Part shown: positions 1 to 5,448 of the stretch, piece after piece
How positions within the stretch are numbered: the first letter of the stretch is position 1
How the letters are laid out: every line of letters starts with the position of its first letter
Source of the DNA: Methylococcaceae bacterium
GTDB lineage: Bacteria; Pseudomonadota; Gammaproteobacteria; Methylococcales; Methylomonadaceae
Assembly: GCA_003155565.1 (NCBI GenBank)
Contig: PMDM01000481.1
Span: 1-5,967 of the forward strand
Length of the DNA: 5,967 nt
Reading direction: 5' to 3'
The notes under the pieces: generated by a model
Told to the model about the DNA's origin: nothing
The model's input: only the letters and a program-made list of their open reading frames with translations
Database searches by the model: none
Made by a program: the position numbers and the translations under genes

Positions 1-95
1 TCAGCGGCCTTGCGATACCAGAAAATTGCTTGGTCATAGTCTCGCTCTACGCCACATCCGTTCAGGTACATAAAGCCTAAAGAGCTCTGGGCAGA
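1..95 (-). pseudogene. Out-of-frame continuation of the Sel1-repeat gene, running off the left edge
   Basis: Read on the minus strand one base out of register with the upstream gene, positions 95 to 1 are open and encode a near-perfect sixth Sel1 repeat. It begins SAQSSLGFMYLNG and continues with CGVERDYDQAIFWYRKAA at the window edge. This matches the repeats before it (AQLKLGRMY..., QAVFWYRK), so the coding sequence was once continuous with 1011-96. A single extra base somewhere in 90-98 accounts for the shift; removing it gives a natural HALAQS or HASAQS junction. In the sequence as given this stretch can be translated only by frameshifting. The gene therefore extends beyond the window and had at least six repeats. 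The shift is read directly; whether it is genuine or a sequencing error cannot be told here. Confidence 0.8.
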
Positions 96-1011
96 GCGCA
101 TGACCATGTTCAGCAGTCTTGCGATACCAGAATACAGCTTGTTTATAGTCTTTATGTACGTCGCGTCCGCTCTCGTACATACGGCCTAATTTTAGCTGAG
201 CCCCCGCTTTACCTTGTTCAGCGGCCTTGCGATACCAGAAAACGGCTTGTTCATCATCTTGCAATATGCCACCTTTTTCTACGCTACGACTGTACTCATA
301 CCTATTGCCTAAATCGTATTGGGCAGTTGCTAGATCAAGTCCAGCAGCTTTGCGATACCAGAATATCGCCTGTCCAATGTCTTTTTCTACTCCGCGCCCA
401 CCTTGGTACATCCGGCCTAAATAGAGTTGCGCATCCGCATTACCCTGTTCGGCAGCCTTGCAGAACCAGAAGGCTGCTTGTTTATAATCTTGCTCTACGC
501 CATCTCCGTAATAGTACATTGAGCCTAAATCTGTCCATATTTCTGGATCGTTCAATGCTTGATTAGCAAAACACCAGTCAAATGCCAAGCGAGAGTAATA
601 ATCGGCTTTTTCGATATTTTGGCTTATTCCTTGTCCACCCTGGTATATGCTTGCAAGTGGAAAATAAGCTTTGCCATAACTTGTATCGGCCAATTGCTGA
701 AACACCGTAAAAACATCTGCCAATTGTTGAATCATGACAAAAAAAGGCTGTAATTGAAGCAACTGTTTGTCTTCAACCAGTTCGCTTGGTTTTGGTAGTA
801 AATCAGCGTTAAAGTGTTTTTCCCTGCCGTAATCGGTTATTCGATTATAAATATCCCGAGCCTGCCAATAGCGGGCATCCAGTTCAGTCCGAGCAATGCC
901 GTTTTCTTTGCGCTGAATGGCGCTTAAACCACGACCGATGAGACTGGTCGGTGCTGTTGATGCGGCATTGATGGCACGGGTGCTGGTAATAATTGGTAGT
1001 TGCTCAGCCAT
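34..1011 (-). CDS. Sel1-repeat (TPR-like) protein, apparently frameshifted at its C-terminus
   Basis: This encodes a 325-residue protein with no signal peptide or membrane segment, so it is probably cytoplasmic. Residues 1-110 are a unique region without recognised motifs. Five Sel1-like repeats follow: about 112-146 (degenerate), 153-190, 191-226, 227-267 (with a short insertion before QDDEQAVFWY) and 268-303. Each has the pattern A..LG.MY..G.GV..D..QA.FWYRKAAE.G. Sel1 repeats form helix-turn-helix solenoids that bind partner proteins; they are not catalytic. After residue 305 the frame changes and the last 20 residues (LCPELFRLYVPERMWRRARL) are non-homologous, while a sixth repeat continues in another frame to the window edge. 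The start ATG lies inside the end of the upstream nuclease gene (8-base overlap, TGA stop at 1006-1004), and I see no strong ribosome-binding site, so translation is probably coupled. Role inferred: adaptor or regulator for the nuclease. Family assignment is secure; function is not. Confidence 0.88.
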   Translation of the reverse strand: MAEQLPIITSTRAINAASTAPTSLIGRGLSAIQRKENGIARTELDARYWQARDIYNRITDYGREKHFNADLLPKPSELVEDKQLLQLQPFFVMIQQLADVFTVFQQLADTSYGKAYFPLASIYQGGQGISQNIEKADYYSRLAFDWCFANQALNDPEIWTDLGSMYYYGDGVEQDYKQAAFWFCKAAEQGNADAQLYLGRMYQGGRGVEKDIGQAIFWYRKAAGLDLATAQYDLGNRYEYSRSVEKGGILQDDEQAVFWYRKAAEQGKAGAQLKLGRMYESGRDVHKDYKQAVFWYRKTAEHGHALCPELFRLYVPERMWRRARL

Positions 1012-1570
1012 GTCGGTTTAATGTTTGGTTTTGCATCTGCAAGATGAGTTTGCCGAGTTCATTGTGTCCCAACAGGCTTACATTAGATTGTTTGGCAAGC
1101 TCAACCGCGTTGGTCGTGTAATTGCCAGTGGTAACGACCCAGGCTCTATCGCAGCGATAATAAGCCATGCCGGATAAGGCTTCTTGTACTGCCCCTACGC
1201 CGACACTGCCAACCCAGCGTTTGGCTTGCACGGCGATACGCTGTTTATCTTTAAGCAGTATCGAGTCTGCGCCATAGTCCCCGGTTATGGGCGTTATTTC
1301 TACTTGATAACCGTGGCTTTTAAATAATTCGGCAAGATAATCTTCAAACTCTGTGCCAGTGAGTTTGGTTAGCTCTTTAACATGAAGGGAACCATAATGC
1401 TGCTCCCAACGCTCATGCTCGTTCTGCTTATGGCGCAATCCTTGGTGTTGTTGCTTGGCAAAGGCTAAGGTATCGCGCAAATAGCGGGCTTGCGGGTCTT
1501 CTTTAGATTGTCGCATTGCCTGTTTTGCAGGCATATTTTCACCAAAAATCCAGTTTTTTAGCCAATTCAT
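1004..1570 (-). CDS. Mrr-type restriction-endonuclease-fold protein
   Basis: This is a 188-residue protein with a C-terminal Mrr-like nuclease domain (PD-(D/E)xK fold). Residues 71-83 (TGTEFEDYLAELF) are the opening helix with its acidic residue. Residues 97-103 (GDYGADS) supply the presumed catalytic Asp102, and V114-Q115-A116-K117 is the QxK strand. The closing region GAVQEALSGMAYY...AWVVTTGNYTTNAVELAKQSNVSLL (about 127-167) is typical of the family. Members cut DNA using a divalent metal; Mrr itself recognises modified DNA, but specificity cannot be read here. The charged N-terminus (about 15-60) has no recognisable reader or helicase domain, and no methyltransferase is nearby, so this is not a standard restriction-modification system. 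I see no ribosome-binding site before Met1; Met13 (start at 1534) has a GGTGA-like site a few bases upstream and is a credible alternative start. The gene overlaps the downstream Sel1 gene by 8 bases. All three active-site positions are present, so the protein is probably active. Confidence 0.85.
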   Translation of the reverse strand: MNWLKNWIFGENMPAKQAMRQSKEDPQARYLRDTLAFAKQQHQGLRHKQNEHERWEQHYGSLHVKELTKLTGTEFEDYLAELFKSHGYQVEITPITGDYGADSILLKDKQRIAVQAKRWVGSVGVGAVQEALSGMAYYRCDRAWVVTTGNYTTNAVELAKQSNVSLLGHNELGKLILQMQNQTLNRHG

Positions 1571-1599
1571 ACGATGTTGGTTTTATAGATGACCAGTAC

Positions 1600-1605
1600 A
1601 TTATA
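1600..1605 (-). promoter_or_regulatory. Possible -10 element for the nuclease/Sel1 pair
   Basis: Read on the minus strand this is a perfect TATAAT, about 30 bases before the ATG at 1570, which would give a leader of roughly 20-25 bases. No good -35 hexamer sits at 16-18 bases; a TTTACA (1634-1629) is about 23 bases away, which is too far for a standard sigma-70 promoter. A short inverted repeat (1620-1638) covers the -35 region. A regulated promoter is possible but unproven. Confidence 0.35.
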
Positions 1606-1619
1606 GTTGCCCGAATTAA

Positions 1620-1638
1620 GCCTGCATTGTAAACAGGC
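1620..1638. repeat. Short inverted repeat upstream of the nuclease gene
   Basis: GCCTG (1620-1624) and CAGGC (1634-1638) form a perfect 5-base inverted repeat with 9 bases between. With the start of transcription implied by the TATAAT at 1605-1600, it would span roughly -27 to -45, a position where an operator would act. Five-base arms also arise by chance, so this is only a candidate. Confidence 0.25.
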
Positions 1639-1659
1639 ATCTCCATATTTGGAAAGCAG

Positions 1660-1676
1660 AATCTAACGCTTAGATT
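1660..1676. repeat. Perfect 7-base inverted repeat, AT-rich
   Basis: AATCTAA (1660-1666) and its exact reverse complement TTAGATT (1670-1676) flank a CGC spacer. It lies between the hypothetical gene that ends at 1745 and the nuclease gene that begins at 1570. No run of T follows it on the minus strand, so it is not a standard intrinsic terminator. A protein-binding palindrome is the more likely role if it has one. Confidence 0.4.
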
Positions 1677-1744
1677 AATCAGATGACAATAAACCAAAGA
1701 GCAGCGAAGTGGAATGGAAAACTGGAATCCAGATGATAATGGAA

Positions 1745-2302
1745 TCAAAAAAGTTTAAGTTCTCTTACTTTATTGCGAACCGGGGTGACCACTTCCTCGG
1801 GCGCGTTTTTGATGTACTCAAAGGCAGTGTCACGCGCTGTTTTTGGAAGACTTAGAAGATATTCAATAGCATTATCAACAGAAAACGGCTTTCCTGTTTC
1901 CGTATCGAATTGAGATGGCAAGGCCGTCCAAACCACTGCATCAAAGTGGTTAATTTTGCACCATTCCGACATAGAATCAAAAACGTCAGCATGTTCAGGA
2001 AACTCTGTTTTTGAGGTTATACCTGAATTAACATCCACAAATCCAATACGTTTTCGAACTGACCCTTCACGATCTCGCAGATCAGCAATAGCGTCTCCCA
2101 AATCCTTTCTTGAACTCACAGCATATCGACTTGGCACTTGTGCGCCATGTACTAAATCTATTACAAGAGTCAATCTTCCGTCTTTTGATACGCGCGAAAA
2201 CTCCAGCGGTAATGTGGGGCCACCCGTCATCCAAGCACTTTGTAATGGCAGATCACGAGAATCCCATACCAGAGAACCCCAGCCAAGAATTGCTATCTTC
2301 AT
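1745..2302 (-). CDS. Conserved hypothetical protein, possible gamma-glutamylcyclotransferase-like fold
   Basis: This is a 185-residue soluble protein starting MKIAILGWGSLVWDSRDLPL. I recognise it as belonging to a widespread uncharacterised family with conserved GWGSLVWD at the N-terminus, then LPLEFSRVSKDGRLTLVID (about 31-49) and FDAVVWTALPSQFD in the second half. The G-x-GSL turn followed by a strand with a conserved Glu (Glu34) resembles the gamma-glutamylcyclotransferase/BtrG fold. That is my inference and does not establish a reaction. The frame is open 14 codons further upstream, to an ATG at 2344. I chose the ATG at 2302 because the family motif begins there, and because a TATAAT (2328-2323) would place the transcription start downstream of 2344. 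The gene ends 174 bases before the nuclease gene and has no obvious functional link to it. The reading frame is intact. Confidence 0.75.
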   Translation of the reverse strand: MKIAILGWGSLVWDSRDLPLQSAWMTGGPTLPLEFSRVSKDGRLTLVIDLVHGAQVPSRYAVSSRKDLGDAIADLRDREGSVRKRIGFVDVNSGITSKTEFPEHADVFDSMSEWCKINHFDAVVWTALPSQFDTETGKPFSVDNAIEYLLSLPKTARDTAFEYIKNAPEEVVTPVRNKVRELKLF

Positions 2303-2322
2303 TTCCATGACTTTCATTATGA

Positions 2323-2328
2323 ATAACA
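2323..2328 (-). promoter_or_regulatory. Possible -10 element for the GWGSLVW gene
   Basis: Read on the minus strand this is TATAAT, preceded directly by ATG, about 20 bases before the preferred start at 2302. No convincing -35 hexamer is present at 16-18 bases. It is useful mainly as weak support for the shorter gene start. Confidence 0.3.
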
Positions 2329-2344
2329 GCCAATTATACATCAA

Positions 2345-2557
2345 ACCTTATATTATTATTCAGCGGCTCAATACCTGTTCGATGAAGTAAATAATTTAAA
2401 AAAATCATCATGTTATTCTGAAATTTGGAGCTGTGACAGTCCGAAAATAGATGCTTAGAGCGGATGCAGTTGGCCGAAAATTCGCCTTGAAATGGAGATA
2501 TTGAACGTTAATTTTTTCCCACATTGGTCAACATGCTAAAAGTGTTGATCGATGGTT
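2345..2557. other. AT-rich stretch without a recognisable gene
   Basis: I see no supported coding sequence on either strand here. It lies between the relic gene (ending at 2558) and the GWGSLVW gene. It holds one inverted repeat, TCAACA (2528-2533) with TGTTGA (2543-2548), and one of the four TGGTCA words. No run of T follows the hairpin on the minus strand, so it is not a clear intrinsic terminator. The open frame on the plus strand over 1956-2390 is antisense to the neighbouring gene and looks like a shadow. Confidence 0.5.
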
Positions 2558-2658
2558 TTATTGGTTATTATGCAATTTGTGGTCATCTGTGTTTTTTATG
2601 GTCAAGATAGATGAAAATACCTGGTCATCTTCGTGAGAATATCTAATAAGTTCGGTCA
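2525..2658 (+). repeat. Cluster of TGGTCA words
   Basis: TGGTCA occurs at 2525, 2580, 2599 and 2622, and CGGTCA at 2653. Two of the copies extend to TGGTCATCT (2580 and 2622). Spacings are 55, 19, 23 and 31 bases, so this is not a regular tandem array. Part of the cluster lies in the out-of-frame tail of the relic gene, where two copies fall on Asp-Asp codons. It may be a set of protein-binding half-sites, or residue of a decayed gene. Confidence 0.4.
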
Positions 2659-3123
2659 TGGGTTGCACATAACGGTCGTAGGCTTCCAATACTTCGCGGT
2701 AACGTCTTGACAGTGGCATGCGTTCATTAGCCGCTTTGGCACGTTCGGCAATGCGGCCATATCCCGATCCTGCAAGGCTTGATGCAATTGCTCCAAGCCG
2801 GATTTAATGTCAATAATCCGGGCTTTTAAAATGTCCGATAACCCCAGCTCGTGTTCATGTAATAAGCTGCCGACAAATTGGCGGACATTTTCGTTGAGTT
2901 GTAAGGTATTGCTGTGCGACATTTCGATCAACAATTCAGCATTGACCAGTTGTTGCAAACATTCTACCTGTTGTTCGGTTGATTCATGTGCATAGACTTT
3001 TCCCAGCAACGCCAGTACCTCGTCACGCTCATAGCCAATCTGGTCGCGACCTAGGAGGACGAAGCGCTCTATCGCCTCCCAGTGTTTGTCGAGCGCCCTA
3101 ATCAGGCTTCGTGGGTTAATCAT
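2558..3123 (-). pseudogene. Frameshifted, truncated remnant resembling a winged-helix/kleisin-like (MksF/JetA-type) subunit
   Basis: The first frame starts at an ATG at 3123 and gives about 121 sensible residues: MINPRSLIRALDKHWEAIER..., a helix-rich region with LLIEMSHSNTLQLNENVRQF (about 64-83) and ELGLSDILKARIIDIKSGL. In the uncorrected frame it becomes low-quality sequence and stops at 2656. Near 2759-2762 the adjacent frame takes over with GRIAERAKAANERMPLSRRY and REVLEAYDRYVQPMTELI, ending at a TAA at 2558-2560. The two parts read as one protein family, but only few residues separate QALQDRD from the GRIAERAK helix. An internal deletion as well as the frame change is therefore likely. 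From memory the segments resemble the N-terminal region of kleisin-like subunits that work with SMC proteins in MksBEF/Wadjet-type systems; this is the uncertain step. No SMC, MksE or nuclease partner follows, so the locus is probably a relic. The last 28 or so residues look non-homologous. Confidence 0.6.
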
Positions 3124-3208
3124 TTTGGTATAGTGTGATGTGAATTCCAGTTTTCAGAGGGCCATCCAAACAGTAACTCGCTAGAACTAACTCAATCTGG
3201 GTGACTTC

Positions 3209-3226
3209 ACTTGTTAGTCTACAAGT
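3209..3226. repeat. Inverted repeat in the gap after the flippase gene
   Basis: The arms near 3209 and 3226, ACTTGT and ACAAGT, are exact reverse complements around a TAGTCT loop. TTTTA follows on the plus strand only. The flippase gene is read from the minus strand, where no T-run follows, so this is at best a weak bidirectional terminator or a binding site. Confidence 0.3.
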
Positions 3227-3237
3227 TTTAACAGCCC

Positions 3238-3269
3238 TAGACCAAATTTTATGCAGTGGGCAAGGTCTA
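3238..3269. repeat. Second inverted repeat downstream of the flippase gene
   Basis: TAGACC (3238-3243) and GGTCTA (3264-3269) are perfect 6-base arms separated by 20 bases, 33 bases after the flippase stop at 3302. The long AT-rich loop makes a stable terminator unlikely. It is recorded because it sits next to the inverted repeat at 3209-3226 in the same gene-free stretch. Confidence 0.25.
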
Positions 3270-3301
3270 ATCGGATTTATGATAATTAAGGAAATAAATC
3301 A

Positions 3302-4774
3302 CTATCTACCAGCCATTAACTGGCGACTTTCAAAAAGCCCGGCAATGAGTAGGTAAAGGGTTAACAATGCACCTGCCAACAACCCAGGCGGCCAGAAAAT
3401 CATCGACTGTAACTGTAAGTTAGCTTGATAAAACCCTAACCCCAATCCGATATAAGCCAAAATCCTCAATACATCATAATTAACCGGATAATAAATCCGC
3501 CCCAGCAAATAAGAAACCACCGCCATGCCCCCATAGCAGGCCAAGGTTGCCCAAGCGGAACCCATATAACCGTATACGGGAATCCACCAGATATTCAGGA
3601 CAACGGTAAGCGCTGCGCCGCACAAAGCCACGAAAGCTCCCAACAAGGTTCGATCCGTCAATTTGTACCAGATAGATAAATTGACATAGATACCCAAGCA
3701 CAAATTAGCCAGCAACAACACAGGGACGACATCCAGCCCAACACGGAATTCCGGCCCGACAAAGTACTTAAAAAAATCGATAAATAAGGTAACCAGTAAA
3801 AATATGAAGACGCAAAAAATCACAAAAAACCGCAGCACTTTCGCGTAAATGTCGCGGGCGTCGTTATTGTTCGCATAGGAAAAGAAAAACGGCTCGGCAG
3901 CAAAGCGGAAGGCCTGGATAAACAAGGACATCAGGATAGATAACTTGTAACACGCGCTATAAATGCCCAACATTTTCATGTTGGTCGATAAATCAAAGGG
4001 CAGCAATTGTTTAAGCAGTACGCGGTCTAGCATTTCGTTGATGATGCCTGCAAATCCTATCACCACCATGGGCAAAGAATAGCGGAGCATACGGCTGAAT
4101 AAGTTTTTGTCGAAGCCCCAGCCTAAGCCCAGAAAAAGTGGAATCAGCAAGAAAAACTTGCACACGCTGGCTATCAGGTTAGCAATAAAAATATAACCCA
4201 CACCGATAGCTGGATCGTAAAATTGGGTAATTAAGGGATAGGTTTTATCGGTATATAGTTTAGGACAATACTTGATAAAAAACAGGCTCAAGCCGACAGT
4301 TATCAGTATTTCAGCAATCTTGATCCCTACGAATGAAAAGGCTTTGTCTTCAGCACGTAGACGGGCAAACGGTATTGATGAGATGGCATCTAGGATGAGG
4401 ATCAAGCCAAAGCAAAGCACGTACTCAGGATGATCCGAATAACTTAGAAGATTGGACAACCACGGATTTATCCATAGGATAAGGGCAAAAAAACCTAAGT
4501 TTATTAGCAGAATAAACCATAAGGCCGTGGCGTAAGCCTTATCTTTGTCGGTATGTTCTTTGTCCCGAAAACGAAAATAGCCGGTATCAAACCCGAATAG
4601 CAGCACCACCGAAAAAAACCCGGTGTAAGCATAGAACTCCGCTACCACCCCGTATTCGGCCGCAGCGAAATAATAGGTGTATAGCGGCACCAACAAGTAA
4701 CTGAGGAAACGCCCGAAGATACTGCTAAGACCGTAAATAGCCGTTTGCGAGGCGAGTTTTCTGATGATGCCCAT
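3302..4774 (-). CDS. Polysaccharide/oligosaccharide flippase, PST (Wzx-like) family
   Basis: This 490-residue integral inner-membrane protein has about 14 hydrophobic segments, near residues 12-36, 43-65, 81-102, 117-136, 148-168, 191-218, 231-249, 269-297, 312-338, 347-369, 376-399, 404-427, 434-452 and 457-481. The opening IIRKLASQTAIYGLSSIFGRFLSYLLVPLYT is characteristic of polysaccharide biosynthesis (Polysacc_synt) transporters. MLDRVLLKQLLP (about 248-259) and the amphipathic QAFRFAAEPFFFSY (287-300) are also typical. Such proteins move lipid-linked oligosaccharides from the cytoplasmic to the periplasmic face for O-antigen, exopolysaccharide or related glycans, driven by ion gradients. 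The length is normal for the family and the frame is intact. No glycosyltransferase or polymerase gene is adjacent, so the substrate cannot be inferred. I see no strong ribosome-binding site before the ATG; the start is chosen because the family's conserved N-terminus begins at once. The gaps to its neighbours are 107 and 178 bases, so it is probably its own transcription unit. Confidence 0.92.
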   Translation of the reverse strand: MGIIRKLASQTAIYGLSSIFGRFLSYLLVPLYTYYFAAAEYGVVAEFYAYTGFFSVVLLFGFDTGYFRFRDKEHTDKDKAYATALWFILLINLGFFALILWINPWLSNLLSYSDHPEYVLCFGLILILDAISSIPFARLRAEDKAFSFVGIKIAEILITVGLSLFFIKYCPKLYTDKTYPLITQFYDPAIGVGYIFIANLIASVCKFFLLIPLFLGLGWGFDKNLFSRMLRYSLPMVVIGFAGIINEMLDRVLLKQLLPFDLSTNMKMLGIYSACYKLSILMSLFIQAFRFAAEPFFFSYANNNDARDIYAKVLRFFVIFCVFIFLLVTLFIDFFKYFVGPEFRVGLDVVPVLLLANLCLGIYVNLSIWYKLTDRTLLGAFVALCGAALTVVLNIWWIPVYGYMGSAWATLACYGGMAVVSYLLGRIYYPVNYDVLRILAYIGLGLGFYQANLQLQSMIFWPPGLLAGALLTLYLLIAGLFESRQLMAGR

Positions 4775-4881
4775 GGCTTAATATTATCTACGCAAGTATT
4801 GGAGTGGCTTGTTAGGCCAGATTGATGTGCTTAGTGTTTAAAACTTAATCCGTACAAACATCATTCAGGTTGAGCGCTATG

Positions 4882-5440
4882 TTAATCATTGGTTTCACGG
4901 TTACGCATTATTGCGTTTTGTCTTTCCTGAATGCGTTTAGTTGCTTCCGATAAGGGTTCAAGCCCTACTTCCTGGCGCAGTAGGTCAACCTTTTCTGGCT
5001 CTTGCATTGGCAAAGGAAAAGCAATGCCACTTTCGTCAAAATCATGCTGGAGTTCCATATATTTGTGGCTTATCGGACATGGTAAGCACTCTGTCTTGTA
5101 AATAGGCCAAGCACCATCCTTCTGCTTCACCTTGATGGACGGCCTCCCGTAACAAGCTTAAACACTCATTCATAAACTTTGTGTCTAATACCGCGTGTTG
5201 AACAATTAACCATGCGGCTTCTGAACCTTCCTTGCCAACTGCGCTTATTCCAGGCCATCCATAACTCTTTATAATTTCCTTAATTCGAGCGTTGTTCTTC
5301 TCGTGGATTACTTTTATTTTTGGGTGATATTCAACAGTGCCCAGTTCCCCACGATCAATTAATTCTTGTAAGACTTGTTGATCTTCTTCTTGCATGGATA
5401 GCAGTTCATTTTGTAATTGCCGGTTCAACTTATAACTCAT
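4882..5440 (-). pseudogene. DUF6624-type protein split by a one-base frame change
   Basis: The first frame starts at 5440 and runs to the family hallmark LAYLQDRVLTMSDKPQIYGT (about 111-130). It then stops two codons later, at 5044-5042. Shifting by one base at about 5050 resumes QHDFDESGIAFPLPMQEPEK and VDLLRQEVGLEPLSEATKRI, ending at 4882. Joined, this gives about 185 residues, close to what I expect for DUF6624 proteins. In these, GKPQxYGTQ is followed directly by an acidic segment and by PLP..EPE.VD..R.EVGLEPL. An extra G in the GG at 5049-5050 explains the break. GWPGISAVGKEGSEAAWLIV (61-80) is another family block. The function of DUF6624 is unknown, and there is no signal peptide or membrane segment. 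The gene starts 8 bases after the dihydroorotase stop, so it may share that transcript. A genuine frameshift would leave a 132-residue product; a sequencing error would leave an intact gene. Confidence 0.78.
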
Positions 5441-5448
5441 TGTAAAGG

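Noticed and set aside
1..500. Recurrent near-identical DNA blocks (for example GCGATACCAGAA every 110-130 bases), considered as a CRISPR array or non-coding repeat
   Set aside because: The period corresponds to the 36-41 residue Sel1 unit and the blocks encode FWYRK; between them is coding sequence, not spacers.
227..753. Plus-strand open frames over the Sel1-repeat region
   Set aside because: Their repetitive look comes from the Sel1 repeats read on the other strand.
1539..1748. 69-codon minus-strand open frame between the GWGSLVW gene and the nuclease
   Set aside because: Its translation has no recognisable family character, it overlaps the nuclease start in another frame, and it covers the candidate promoter region.
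1956..2390. 144-codon open frame on the plus strand
   Set aside because: It lies antisense to the conserved GWGSLVW protein, its translation is rich in Ser, Arg and Pro without family character, and it has no ribosome-binding site.
1588..2630. Shared CTGGTCATCT word at 1588-1597 (minus) and 2621-2630 (plus), considered as an inverted element end pair
   Set aside because: Ten-base matches are expected by chance in a window of this size, the flanks do not match and no transposase lies between.
3480..3701. 73-codon minus-strand open frame inside the flippase gene
   Set aside because: It is an alternative frame of a well-supported membrane protein.
4775..4881. Possible terminator between the DUF6624 gene and the flippase gene
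   Set aside because: Only short imperfect palindromes such as TGGC/GCCA are present, without a T-run on the minus strand.
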